From: Adineta steineri
Lineage: Eukaryota; Rotifera; Eurotatoria; Adinetida; Adinetidae
Direction: 5' to 3'
DNA: 64,000 nucleotides
Assembly: GCA_905250115.1 (NCBI GenBank)
Contig: CAJNOI010000006.1
Span: 112,803 to 176,802 of the forward strand
A program made the translations under genes and the position numbers. The notes below the pieces were generated by a model. The model searched no databases and was not told the origin of the DNA. It saw only the letters and a program-made list of their open reading frames with translations. Below are positions 25,150-39,061 of the stretch, piece after piece. The number at the start of each line of letters is the position of its first letter. The stretch's first letter is position 1.

Positions 25150-27833
25150 CTAAATTTTGGAATCCATATATAAATTATTATTAACAAAGATTATAATAAT
25201 ATCCATCACATTTGTATTCGTATGTCCAATTTTAAGAAGATTTATACCATCATTTGTTTCATTTAAATATGTATATGCATCATGTTTATCGAGTGCTTTA
25301 CGAGCTTTTTGAATATCACTTTCATCAATAATCATTCCATTAAAAGCAAAAGCACCAGCAGCATCGGTTGGTCCATCGATTCCATCTGAACCAGCTGCTA
25401 ATAATAATATAGATGTATTGTTATTACTATTATCAATAGTCAATGCTGCAGATAATGCAAGTTCTTGACATCGTCCACCTTTTCCACAATCATTTTTCAT
25501 GACTACTGTAGTTTCACCACCTAATAAAAGATAATATTGTTTGTTTTGTTTAATAAATTTTTGAAAAGCATCGAATGTTGATTTATCAGAAAATAAACAA
25601 CTAATATTATCATTGTATACTAATTCAGATGGGTTTGTTGTAACAAGGTCAACTAGGTGACGACCAATTTCGCGTGCTTCACCTTGTAAACAAGTCGTTG
25701 CAATAAATGGAACGCAGGTGAGAGAGTTCTGACATAAATGAGCAGCTGCATCCAATGCAATATGATTACTACCCACGATAACATTATGAATTTGTTTAGT
25801 TGAACTTCTTCAAAAAATAATTAATTGTTTAATATAATTTTTATGATAAACTTACTTTGTGACATTATCGTTTGTACTTTCATTTTCTTTTAAATGTTGA
25901 AGAAATTGAGTGGGAATATAATGTATAAGATCATATTTATTGAAAATATCTAATGTTTGCTGATTTTTATTACCACTGTAAAATGTTGGTCCAGATGCAA
26001 TAAATTCCAATGGATCTCCAATAACATCAGAAAGAATTAATGAAATAATCTTTATTTGACCAACAAAAAAAACAATGAATGAAATATAAAATGAAAATAA
26101 AAGATCTATTTACAGTAGTTGATTTAGCAAATCGAGCAAGTCCACCATTTTTAAGTTGACTCATCGATTGTCGAACTGTATTAAGTTCTTGAATATTTGC
26201 TCCTTTACTTTGTAATAATTTTATTATTTGACATTTTTCTTCTAATGAAAGAGCATCAATAGGTAATGGTAATAATGCTGATCCACCACCTAAATGAATC
26301 ATTTCTTAAATTTTAACGAATATTTTTCATAGACAAAAAAAAAGAGCAATAGAACTCAGATTGTTTACATAAGTTGAACTAACGACATTGAAGTACATAT
26401 CTGACTCATTTTCTGAAGAAAAAAGAAGATCAAATGTGTTTTAAATCACGCATTACATATCCAATTATCTAATACACGCACATACACCTCCACAACAAAC
26501 TTAACAAAACAAGAAATTTAAATAAGGTTAACAGATATCTCATGCAATGTAATTTACTCAAATCTTCATTAATGTCGTTTATATATTGCATGATAACTAT
26601 TATGAAGAAGAAGAAGAAAAAAAGAATGACGAAAGAAAGAAAAAAAAAAGAAATAAAATCTACTAGACATTATATATAAAATAAAACATATAAATAGATA
26701 TTATTTCGACGCTTTTCTTTTGTCACATTACTAAACACTGTTTTATCTGTTTATACGTCATGGGCTCTTTCATCCAATTCGTAGGCATTACTGGTAAAAC
26801 TTATTCATAACTGTTTGTTTCTTAATTGTAGTTTCTTTCATTGAAGGTTTACTACTTGTATGTTTTGTTATTTTTACTGAACAAGCATCAATATCATCAC
26901 CATTTTTGGATGAACAATTAAATTTGGACAAACGTCGTAGTGATCCAATTGCACGTACATCTATTCCTCTTTTTCGAGGATCAAATTTAGGTATTTTTGT
27001 ACGTAAACGTCCTTATGGTTTCTCCTCTGAACACTCAATGTATCGTCGAAAAGAAGCTCGATCAGTACTTAATAATGATGACAGTATTTTGGCTGAACTA
27101 TTATATAACAATGAACATCCTCAACGACGTTTTGACGACTATTCTGAAAATCCAGGACCTATGTTTGGCCGATAAAATCTTTTTTGTGCACAAGTAAAAA
27201 AATTTTGAAAATAATAATAAAAATTAATAAATCGTTTTTTTTGTCTTGTGTACAATACTCTACCTGAAATGAGAACTAATAAAATATCATCAGCACACAT
27301 TGTAGTTGAAATCATTGTTTGAATACGTTGAGCAGTTTGCATAGCTGCTTCATCAGGCAAATTATTTTGAGCACCTTCATAAACATCAAATGAACATTTC
27401 CACGAAGGATAAATATCATCTCTAAAAACAAATCAATTGAAATCAATATATATATATGAATAAATCAAAATCATTCCTTTTTGCTTGTTCAATAGCACCA
27501 ACAGGTACACTAGCAATACCCTTAATAATATGTTCATGGCAAAGTTCATTTACAGCTCGACACATGCCTTGTAACAAATATAAAACATATTATTAAGTTT
27601 TTTCTTTAACAACTAATCGTCTATCTATTTATACCCAAAGCAGCTTTTCCAAATGCTGCTACATAGAGATTATGGTTGAGTGCAACATAATTATCTTCAA
27701 TATATAATCCGGTTTTTTCATCATTTAAATGGTTATTATTAAAAGCAAGATGATTTTTAACACATATATATGGATCAACAGCACCAATAGCCGCTCGAAA
27801 TAATTTTAGTATATCTGATTTCATTTTTATCAT
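25150..27833 (-). CDS. GLYCTK: glycerate kinase (GLYCTK)
   Basis: ATP-dependent D-glycerate kinase of serine and fructose catabolism. Six exons: 27635-27833, 27477-27567, 27264-27421, 26114-26289, 25856-26049, 25150-25807, total 491 aa (human 523). The N-terminal DUF4147 domain has VAAFGKAALGMCRA, GAQNNLPDEAA, LVLISGGGSALLP and LNTVRQSMSQLKNGGLA. The C-terminal MOFRL domain has GGETTVVM, GKGGRCQELALSAAL and AAGSDGIDGPTDAAGA. Two oddities: exon 2 must be joined through GA (27476-27475) instead of GT, since no phase-compatible GT donor exists and reading on hits a stop; and intron 26290-27263 is about 970 bases and contains an opposite-strand gene. The start is the first of two in-frame ATGs (27833, 27824). 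Confidence 0.9.
26760..27175 (+). CDS. candidate neuropeptide/peptide-hormone precursor, nested in a GLYCTK intron
   Basis: Two exons, 26760-26793 and 26832-27175, total 125 aa, on the strand opposite to GLYCTK and wholly within its third intron. It has a hydrophobic N terminus (FIEGLLLVCFVIF, then TEQAS) like a signal peptide. The polar remainder is cut by basic cleavage sites: DKRR/SDP, FVRKR/PYGF, MYRRK/EARS and PQRR/FDD. It ends exactly at PMFGR-stop, which is the Gly-Arg amidation signal, predicting FDDYSENPGPMF-amide as the last product. Other predicted products include PYGFSSEHSMY and an N-terminal peptide ending SNLGIFV. I cannot match it to a named neuropeptide family. The first intron is only 38 bases, so the 5' end is the least certain part. 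Confidence 0.6.
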
Positions 27834-27959
27834 TTTTTTTTTCTTTTTTTTAAATATTTCTGAAATACACACAAACATTTACACTGTTTTAGAAGAAAGA
27901 AAAAAAGAGTAAAGCGAAAAATAAAATAAAAACAAAAAATAGATCATTTTTTTAAATAT

Positions 27960-29510
27960 TTAGAATTGATTAGCATTTGCAAGCACTTCAGGTTTAATAT
28001 AAATGTCAGCTGGAAAATTAGGTGTTTGCTTTTGAACATCACGTAAAGCTTCTTCATCCCATCGAAATGAAAGTAAAGCAGCTGGTACAAGGCCACATTG
28101 ATTAAATGTTGAAGAATGTTCCTCTTGACTTGCATAAGCTTGTCGACCAACATTAGATATCAATGAAAATGGTAACCAGTCATGTACAAGACAATATGAA
28201 CGTAAATAATCAAATAATAATGAAAGAGGATCATGAGATTGAAAAATAACTTGAAGTATCATTTCATTAGGCATCCGTATACGTATAACGGTATATTTAT
28301 ATTGTACATTTGATTCAGCTTTTTCATCACGTTCACGCATTGCTTTTGTTCGTAACATTTGTTCTTTATCAAGAATATCTTTTTGTCGTTGTTTTTCACG
28401 TAATACATCTCCAACTGTAGTTTGATAAAATAATGGATCTTGTGGTAAAAGTTGTACAGGTGGAATTGCTGGACGTTCTTTTGTTGGTCGAAATATTTTT
28501 AAATTTCTATCAAGTTGAACTTGTATAGGTTCACCATTTAAAAGTGTATCTCGTGCTAATTGTAAAGGTTCAATCGAACGTTCTTGATAAATAATTGATT
28601 CACTATCATCAGATGGTAAAAATCCACTAGCTTGAAGTAATTCAAAAGCATATTTTAATGAAGCAACTTTCTATAGAAAAATCAAATTAAATTTATTAAA
28701 AATAATACATATATATAAATAATTTACTTCAAGATAAACTTTATTTTGCAATTTAATTCGACGATATTTATCTTCATCAGGATTAGTAATGATATTATCG
28801 AAATATTTACAAATAATTTCTTTACAGGCTTTTAATTTTTCTTGTTCTTTTTGATTACATGTTATGAAGAGAAGTGTTGCCGAAACAATAGGTTCAGAAT
28901 CAAGTTGTAAACGAAGTGTTTCTTCAATTTGTTGCTGTAATTCATTATAAGGTAAACTAACATCATCACCAAATATATCAGGACATTTAAAAAGAAAATT
29001 TGTATGATCAATTACAGGAGAACTTTCAACACTAATCTAAAATGTAGATTATTGAATAAAATGATTTGTTCAAATAATAACCAAATGAAATGTACTTGTC
29101 GATTGCCAAAATAATGATCTTTTAAATCAAGAGCTTGTTGAAGTTGATTATCAAGTGCTTTTTCTTGTTCAAGTTCACGTTGTGCTTGACGACGAATACT
29201 ATCCGCTGTACGACTACCTAAAAGATTTCATTTAATTTATGAAAAACTGCTTCTAGAAATAAATGTCTATATTCTTACTTGGAGCGGCAGATTGTTGCCA
29301 AGATGTTTGTTGTTGTAAACGTTGCTGTGCTGCTTCTGCAGCAGCTCGAGCTGCTACTCCACCATCAGAACTTTGTCGTGTAGCAGTTGGTGGACGTGGT
29401 TGTACTGGTACATTTCTAGATGTTGGCTCATTTAATCGATGTCCCTCACCAGCTTTAGCGAATTTAACTTCGCCTTTCATTTTCGAAAAGAATTTCTTAA
29501 TATTAGACAT
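27960..29510 (-). CDS. UBXN6: UBXN6/UBXD1, p97/VCP cofactor
   Basis: Adaptor of the AAA-ATPase p97/VCP in endolysosomal sorting and lysophagy. Four exons: 29279-29510, 29096-29217, 28728-29036, 27960-28670, total 457 aa (human 441). The N terminus MSNIKKFFSKMKGEVKFAKA matches the VIM-type p97-binding helix region of UBXD1. The middle PUB domain is seen in YRRIKLQNKVYLE and the flanking helices. The C-terminal UBX domain runs from YKYTVIRIRMPN to PAALLSFRWDEE with CGLVPAALL. LRTKAMRERDEK just before it is also family-typical. Same strand as GLYCTK, 126 bases upstream of its start. Confidence 0.93.
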
Positions 29511-29901
29511 ATCTAGAAGAAGAAATAAGAGACATTTTTTGTTTTTTTGAGAAGTATTTCAATTGCTCGATCTTCCTCATCATTTTTTTTTATTGAGAAG
29601 AATGAATGAATGCAATTTCTAAAACAAACAAGCCAAAAAAAAAGTGTACGAGAGATAAAGAATCTAATATAAAGATTGACGACGTATACCATTTCAGAGA
29701 ATAGAATATGTAGTAATAAACTAGAAGAGAATAATATATCATCGTCGATGTGGCTGACTGACTGGCTGATCATGTCACATTTATGTACAAAACAACATAC
29801 ATACAGACATAGACAAATAGACAAAAAAAACAAGATATAGTTCATATACAAAAAAAAAGAGGGATGCTTTGTATAATATATATATATATTTAATGTTGTC
29901 T
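29511..29901. other. intergenic
   Basis: About 390 bases between YY1 and UBXN6 on the same strand. Low-complexity A/T and GAA-rich DNA with a short (TA)n at about 29876-29889. The long minus-strand reading frame here is low-complexity and I do not support it. Confidence 0.6.
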
Positions 29902-31700
<1,799 letters not shown>

Positions 31701-31721
31701 TCGACAAAATCAGTACATTAT

Positions 31722-32328
31722 TTATTCAAATTTTTTTGAAGGAGCAACGGCGGTGGTACCTATCGAATTTGTCGGTATTATATTCAATGAATTATGCGAT
31801 CGTGATCGACCGTGTAATTCAGAATTTGATACTAGAAAAGAATGAAAATATTTTTTTTGGAAATTAAATATATAAAAAAGTTTTCTTTTTTCATATTTTG
31901 TATCGGGTCAAATTTTCGGAATCATCATTGATACGGTTATTCCAAAATGGTATCCGATGGGTTTAATTTTACGAGAACTACGACTCTACATAATTCATTT
32001 AAATAATAATGCAGAAACACGATCTCGATCCCAAGAACAATCATTCTCACATACATAAAACGATTCGTTTAAAATTGCTTACTTGTTTTAGATAATTGTT
32101 GACTAATACTATAACCGTACCGATACCAAGCAAGAATAAGTATAATAAAAGTAAATGATAACCAAAGAATTAAATAACAGGTAAGACGAAATTCAAAATC
32201 GAACTCTATTTTGATAGATTTTATCTAAAATAAATATTTACATAATAAATGAAAAGTTGCTTTTCCTTTCTCAAGGTAAATCAATTTGTATATTTTTTTT
32301 TGAAAAGACACATACGAATAACACACAT
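31722..32328 (-). CDS. possible small single-pass membrane protein (5' end uncertain)
   Basis: Between the LUC7L stop and the YY1 start. An exon near 32093-32210 encodes a strong transmembrane helix (CYLILWLSFTFIILILAWYRYGY). It splices in phase at AACAA/GTAAG to an exon 31722-31835 reading ISNSELHGRSRSHNSL and ending KKFE-stop, 22 bases from the YY1 ATG. The 5' end is unclear: the best guess is a 13-nt first exon at 32316-32328 (ATGTGTGTTATTC), giving about 80 aa. The phase agreement and the strong helix support a real gene, but no homologue is recognised. Confidence 0.4.
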
Positions 32329-32414
32329 ACAAAGAAATAAACAAATGTTAAAGATACATATACAGATGATAGTGTGATTTTTGTTTTCTTCTGTATTTAA
32401 TTTATTAAATAAAT

Positions 32415-34772
32415 TTATTCCATCGGTATATTTGATTGTTCTTTATTATTATTAGTATCACCTTCTTTCATACTTCGTTGAATATTTTCAAGAATACGTG
32501 TTGTTTCTTCATCATCGTGATCATTATTATCATTAATATGACTTGATGAAACATCATTATTAGGTTTATCGTTACGTTGAATATCATCATTACCATTTTG
32601 TTTCGAATTCGATGGTGAATGTACAGGTGATTTTGAATTATGTCGATGACGATGATGTCGAGATGATGATGTTCGAGAATGAGAACGAGAACGTGAACGA
32701 CGATGACGACGAGATGAATTAGAACTAAATTAAAGAAATATATATATATAAATATGACAAAAGACTTCTATCAACTTATACTCTATTTATAAATATTTAG
32801 CAGATAATAAAATTTTGTTTAAAAATATCTGATGATTTTTAGTATATATCCTCAAAGTTCAAGATATTGAGACTTACCGTGAGCGAGAACGTTTACTATG
32901 TCTTCGACTATGTGAAGGCGAAGGTGATGAACGATGACTATGCGAATATTTTGATGAACGACGATCTGATCTGAAAACAAGATAGGCAAAACTAAAGTTT
33001 ACAATTTTTGTAAAAAGTTCTTTTACCTTGCTGGTGATCTTCGTGGTTCCTTATCTCTACTCGAAACTTTTTTTGATCGACTACCACTTCGACTGCGATA
33101 TGATGAACGATAATTATTTCTATCTCTATCATTGTCTCTTCGATTATTTCTTGATGATGATGATGACGATGGTACAGGTGAACTAAACAATAAATTTATA
33201 GGTGTTTTTTTTTCATTGTTATTGTTTTACTTTCGACGATTTTTTCTATCAAGTTCATGTTTTTCATTTAATTCAGTAACACGTTTTTTTAAATCAGCTA
33301 ATTTCTCACGTATTTGTATAAAACCCAAATGTAATTTTCCACCAAAATGATCAGCTAATCGACGATCATTGTCATGTATGCCTAAATAAGCTGAACAAAC
33401 TTCACATACACGTAATTTTTGTTGTTGATATGTTGATGCTGGCATTGTTGAACGAAATTCTTGTTCTGATTCTGATTTAGATTTTCTTAATTCTTCAACT
33501 TCTTCTAATAATTTCATTGATTCTTCAACTAAACCTTGTGCACCTAATTCTTCAGCTCTAGCTAATTTTGTACCAATTTGTTCGCCAAGTTCATGAATAG
33601 AATTCATCTAAATAAATAAATAATTTTATCTTTAATTTAAATAATAAAATATAATTTTACTTTTCTTGCAGCTTCTTCTCCTAATTCTTCTTGTGTTTCA
33701 TGAAGTTTTCGTTTAGCATGTTCAGTTTTTCGATCACATTCAGCAACAAACTTATTTAATATTTCTAAAGCCTATTATATTAAAAAAAAAAAACATAAAA
33801 TTCAAATTTTCATTTATTAAATATTCTTACATCCATTTCATAATATAAATCACGTGTAGCTGCTGCTCGTTCATAATCAGCACGTAAAGCATATTCATGA
33901 ACTTTTGTACATTCACCCATATCAACACGCTAGAAAAAATATAATTCAATAAAAAGATTTTAAATATGAAAATGTTTTCTTACAGTTCCAGTAAGTACTT
34001 CATGTGGACAACAATTTAATAAAAATGGTCGACATACTCGACGATCTTCAAATGACATAGTTGATTTAGCTGAACCTGTAATATGTTGTTTAATATAAGA
34101 ATAACAATGAACAAAAACAAGACAATGTTAGTTTTGAAATATTTAGATATCTTATTTTAAAAAACGCTCTTAATACGTACTTGATCTCCTCGAATACGTA
34201 CCCTATCTGCTACGAAGAAACTTTTATAAAAAAACCAGAAGAAAAATAATAGAAAAATATATCAAATCAATAAATATGAAGATATCTTTTGTTAAGATAT
34301 CAATTCAATGTTATAGATTATATATTTTACTCACGCAGAGGAGCCACTTTCTCGATTTATTTTTTTCAAATACTCACGATATTTATTTTGTAATAGGTGC
34401 CGCTCGCTGAGCTTATGAAACCCAACATAGACATATTCATCATGACATTAGCTAAAAACACATACTGTTCAAAGAGAATTTATGTAACGGATTAAAAATG
34501 AGATAATCATTGTCAATGTAAAACACAAAAAAAGATATACATTCTATCTTTAATGAAAAACTATTATTATTATTATTGATAACAAAAGAATATAAGAATG
34601 TTATCTTTTTTATTTCTTTACAATCAAACTATTTTTTTTTAGGAAAAAAATAAATAGGATAGTTTTGAATGAAAAGAAATATTTGTCTTTTTTATTTAGT
34701 TTAATTAAACATACCATTATCAGTTCCCATTAACTGATCTAACATAGCTCGAATTTGATCGCGAGCAGTCAT
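32415..34772 (-). CDS. LUC7L: LUC7-like U1 snRNP splicing factor
   Basis: U1 snRNP-associated factor that influences 5' splice-site choice. Eight exons: 34715-34772, 33984-34075, 33831-33929, 33661-33771, 33231-33607, 33027-33182, 32878-32970, 32415-32724, total 431 aa. The N terminus MTARDQIRAMLDQLMGT and the CCCH finger around VCRPFLLNCCPHEVL ... GECTKVH are diagnostic. A coiled coil follows, then the C2H2 finger CEVCSAYLGIHDNDRRLADH with HFGGKLHLGF. The C terminus is an RS domain (SRSGSRSKK, RHRRSRSRSHSRTSSSR) followed by an acidic Asn-rich tail. The first intron is over 630 bases, the usual place for regulatory sequence in compact genes. It heads a same-strand run LUC7L, small membrane protein, YY1, UBXN6, GLYCTK. 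Confidence 0.95.
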
Positions 34773-36540
34773 TCTCTTGTATTGTTGTGAATGATAAATA
34801 GAATAATCTGAAAAATAAAATTCAAATGTCATCAAGAAGAAATAGAATTTATGTAGCAGGTGGCGCTTTATTGATTAATATACAATGTCTATGTCTGTTT
34901 TCCGCGCCAGAGATATGATCATTTTTTATTGTTTCAAAATACCATCGTTATATTACTTTATCGGAACATATGGTAGAGGTTTGACAATTAATAATTTATA
35001 ATCTATTTTTAAATATTATTGTATAAAATTGAAAGAAGAATATTTGATATTTAGATTAAATTATATTAGAAATTAATTATCATCAATACTATGATAGATG
35101 GAACTAGTTGACATTAAATATATATATCCTGACAAATATTCTTAATATAATTGATATTAATAAGTTTTTATATGTTGTTAATTATTAAATAAGTCATCGA
35201 AAATAATAAGATTATAGATCGTTCTAGTAGACGATGGACTCATTTATATCATCATAGAATATATTCTATTAATAAATATAATTCACATGAGTATCTATAC
35301 CAAGAAATATTTATCTCAAATATTAACTTTTATATACAGGATTGGAAAAACTATTTTGATAGGCGGGGGGAGGGCGAGTACCCGTATATCCTGAAACAGA
35401 GTTAATAATGAATTTTATATCAAATGAAAGCGTGTAAAAAATGGGGTTTATTGGTACTAAACAATAAGAGCTATAGAAGCTTTCGTATGCTGAAAGTGTC
35501 GAAGTTTAAGGAATTCTGCATAATATAATCGCTATAATTCATTTTTAGCGTGTTATCAGATAAAGAAAAAAGCAGATAGTTTTTGGAAAAATTGAGGAGT
35601 ACTGTTCTAGTGATCACAGAGCCTTACTATAATTCAGAAGGTGCAGGAAAGAATTTTTTATCACATTTAGATTGAACTTTTCTTACACTTATGATCAATG
35701 GAATTTAGTAAGTTTAAACATTTCAAGATAGAAAAGTTTCTACAACCATTATTGTTTGGTACCAATAAACCCCATTTTTTACGGACTTTCATTTGATATA
35801 AAATTCATTATTAATCATATTTGAAAGTATGACAGTATTCCCCTATCAAAATATTTTTTCGAAACCTAGTACTTTGATTAAATGATAATCGTTTAGATTA
35901 TATAAACAATTTTTGATAGTATGATATTACAAGTAGAGTTACGTAAATGTTATGATTTACATCCATTTGTTTATTATGATTGTTTCCTGATGAGAAAACA
36001 TAATTCAACAATCACTTAGCAAGTATATATTTAATATTTTTTAATTATAAAATCATTTATTTTCTTTTATCTCATAGATGAATTAACATTTTAGACTATT
36101 ATTTTTATAAGGTCAAGGTGAAAAGTATGTACATGAATCTAATTAAAACATTATTTATTGTACGATAAAACTCATTTATAATTTCGTTTACAAGACAACA
36201 ATAAATCTAAATTGATATAAAATGTCAAATGAAATGACTGCAAAAAAAAAGTTATACAGTAGATAACGTACGAGATAAAATATAATGAGAACGAAACGGA
36301 ATGAGTAAAAGAAAACAAAAAGAAAACTGCCTAAGATGACTTGATTGAAACAAAACATAACGTATAAATAAGCATTCATAATTGTCAAACATTATTGCCA
36401 TCACCATCACTAGATATTATGATTAGATAAAAGTCTCGAGCTATTCATTCTACTTGGTACCAATATTTGAATATTTATTTATTTGTTCTTTAGCTAGAAA
36501 GAAATTCAAAAGAATATATTTTGTTTTTCTTAAATAATAA
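34773..36540. other. intergenic containing a foldback transposon
   Basis: About 1.77 kb between LUC7L and REEP5. Apart from the 35337-35869 element it is AT-rich DNA without supported genes. Confidence 0.6.
35337..35869. mobile_element. 533-bp foldback/mariner-like MITE
   Basis: Long terminal inverted repeats. The left end reads CAGGATTGGAAAAAC then TATTTTGATAGG; the right end reverse-complemented reads CTAGGTTTCGAAAAA then ATATTTTGATAGG. After a diverged patch the arms match again almost perfectly for more than 60 bases (35404-35467 against about 35747-35815), including ATGGGGTTTATTGGTAC. TA dinucleotides flank both ends (35335-35336, 35870-35871), fitting a Tc1/mariner-type target. The central 280 bases have no reading frame, so it is non-autonomous. 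Confidence 0.75.
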
Positions 36541-37155
36541 TTAACTAATCATACCATCGCTAATATGTTTGTCAATAACAGGATGATGTTTAAGTACAAA
36601 CGGACGTATAAGACGATGATATAAAATATGAGAACCACCTTTTTCTCCTGGAGCCATTAACCATAAAAGAAAAATACATTTACCAAACCAGTAAAATGGT
36701 AATGAATGAAAGAATGTATATCCAATATATTCAACAATACCAAATGAAGCATAAACAATCCAATAGATTAACCATTCTGTGTCATCATGGGTTGCTGCTG
36801 ATTCAACAGCCAAAACTCTTTAAAAATTAATTTCCTTTTAATTATATTCATTGTAAATCATGACTTACGAAGCATAAGCTGGATAGATGAAGCCAATAAA
36901 ATTACAGACAAAATCTTTAGCCCAACCAAGAATCAAATAGATTGCAATAAAACCAAGTAAACCTAATTAAATGATTAGAAACTATAGAATAGTATCAATG
37001 AAGATTGATAGATTTATACCTGTAGCAATTCGTTCACGTTTAACTTTAGTTTTTTGTTCAAGAATAGACCAATATGTAGTGAGTGGACCTTCATATAAAT
37101 AGCCTTTGAGTGTATCTTCAAGGTTACGAATATGGTGTTGAATTTGAGCTGCCAT
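36541..37155 (-). CDS. REEP5: REEP5/DP1/Yop1-like ER membrane-shaping protein
   Basis: Reticulon-like hairpin protein that curves tubular ER. Three exons, 37020-37155, 36869-36962, 36541-36817, total 168 aa (human REEP5 189). The TB2/DP1/HVA22 domain is complete: VCNFIGFIYPAYASV, the E and DDTEWLIYWIVYASF segment, and the hydrophobic hairpin LPFYWFGKCIFLLWLMAP, then LYHRLIRPFVLKHHPVID. The usual basic C-terminal tail of vertebrate REEP5 is missing. The first exon start at 37155 is the only ATG before the conserved region. Confidence 0.93.
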
Positions 37156-37915
37156 TTAGATCAATTTGTATGAAACAGATGGCAAAGAAAGAAGGAAAGA
37201 AAGATAACTGATAAGAAAAGAAGAGAAAAACAAAACTAGAATGTATTGGATAAACCTATGAACCAATCCTACTCGTAAAACTACATGCTGTTTGTTTTTC
37301 TTCCTGTTCTTTATTATTCTTTTGATTTATAAATAGAAATTTCACTATTTAATATAAAAATACAAATATAACATTGTTAAAATCATCATTTTTTATTAAT
37401 AAATTTTTTTTTATTAGATAAACTCTAATATTCATTATTGTTTATTTAACAAATCCTACTTTCTGAAAGATCTTGTTCATTATTGACAGTGTTTAGAACG
37501 ATCTCTATAGTCTTGATTTATAAATGGCTATATTACCATAACCAATACATTCTGGACAAATCTAAACTGATGAAAAACTGCAATCGTCACACTTCATTCC
37601 TCACATATTTCGATAAAGACAATTCGAGATAGTAATGTTTTATAATACATTTATGTATAGTCGTTAGAAATCAGTCATTTGAGTCCAATTAACACGTCAG
37701 AAATATAAAATATCATATTTTTCCTCATACTTACGTCTATGATTAGTGCGCTGAATATATTTTCCATCGAGCCTTCATGGTATTTTTACACTTATTAAAG
37801 GTGTATTGGACTCAAAACTTCTCTTTCTCCCTTGACTAACTGATGTAAACATCTCATATGTGTCATTGAATATTTTTTAGATATAATTTTTGATATTTTT
37901 AATCTTTCAACAACA
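37156..37915. other. divergent intergenic region
   Basis: About 760 bases between REEP5 (-) and reticulocalbin (+), with both promoters. A splice-acceptor-like TATTTTTTAG lies at about 37870-37880, upstream of the reticulocalbin ATG, suggesting a 5'-UTR intron or trans-splicing. Confidence 0.5.
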
Positions 37916-39061
37916 ATGGCTCGGTTACTCTTAGCGGTTGTATGTGTGTTTTTCTTAATTTTTACTACCTTCGCCGATAAAGAACATGAAGAACATGGTC
38001 ACGGTCATCATCATCATCATCATGATCACGATGGACGTAAGTACATTATAGTAAAACTATCTCATTATATTGAATGAAAATTATCTTCTAGATGATCATC
38101 ATGATCATGAAGCACATAAAAACTTATTTAGTGGTATGTATATATATATATAATCTTGTTTAAATTTCTTTCAATAAAATAAAATTTTAGGATCAATCAA
38201 AGAAAAAGATGAAGAAGGAGAACAAGAAAGACTTCGTTATATTGCAATGAAAATTGATACAGATCAAAATGGTCAAATATCACGTGATGAAATGCGTACT
38301 TATATTCAAGAACGTATAAAGTTAGTGTATATTCAATATTAAGGAGACAAACATTGACTTTATTTTTCATTTCAGAGATCAAAATGCTCGTGAAGCAACT
38401 GATTTTATTTCTACACTTGATCCAACAAATAAAAATCAAATCACATTTGATGCATATGTTCGTGATAGTTTTGGTGATACTGATATAAGTCAATTGGAAA
38501 AAACGGATAAATCTGATTCACGTGCACGTGAAACTCGACGAACTTATTTTTCCGATAAAGCAAAATGGGATCATCTTGATACCGATGGTGATCAATCATT
38601 ATCATATGAAGATTTTCGAAGATTTCTCCGACCAGAAGATGATGAAAACTTACGTAAACTTGAAATAAATAGTATTATTAAAGAATACGATGAAAATGAT
38701 GATGGAAAAATTTCTAATGATGAATATTTAAAAATGACAGGTATAATTCTATATGAAATAAAATAAGAATCTTTTAAAGAAAATTCTTTTTGTAGAAGCT
38801 GAAACTGGTCAAGCTGAATCTTTAGGTGAAGAACTTGATATAAACAAAGATGGTTTTGGTGATTATGAAGAATTTGCTCGTTATTATTTACCCACATCAT
38901 CATCAACAACCGATGAAGAAGCTGATCATTTATTAAAAGAATGTGATGCTGATCAAAATGGTGTTTGTACACCAGATGAAATAGTCAATGCATATACATC
39001 TTTTGCTGGCTCACAAATAACAGATTTTGGTGCTGATCTAGAACGTAAAGAAGAACTTTAG
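37916..39061 (+). CDS. reticulocalbin/calumenin (CREC family) six-EF-hand protein
   Basis: Luminal Ca2+-binding protein of the secretory pathway. Five exons: 37916-38036, 38092-38133, 38191-38320, 38376-38740, 38796-39061, total 307 aa. It has a signal peptide (LLLAVVCVFFLIFTTFA) and a His-rich segment just after it (HGHGHHHHHHDHD), which could bind metal. Six EF-hand loops follow: DTDQNGQISRDE, a weak DPTNKNQITFD, DTDGDQSLSYED, DENDDGKISNDE, DINKDGFGDYEE and DADQNGVCTPDE. The C terminus is KEEL, a KDEL-like ER-retrieval signal, so an ER-resident reticulocalbin is more likely than a secreted calumenin. EF2 and EF6 lack some ligand positions. The exact orthologue among RCN1/2/3 is not resolved. 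Confidence 0.93.
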
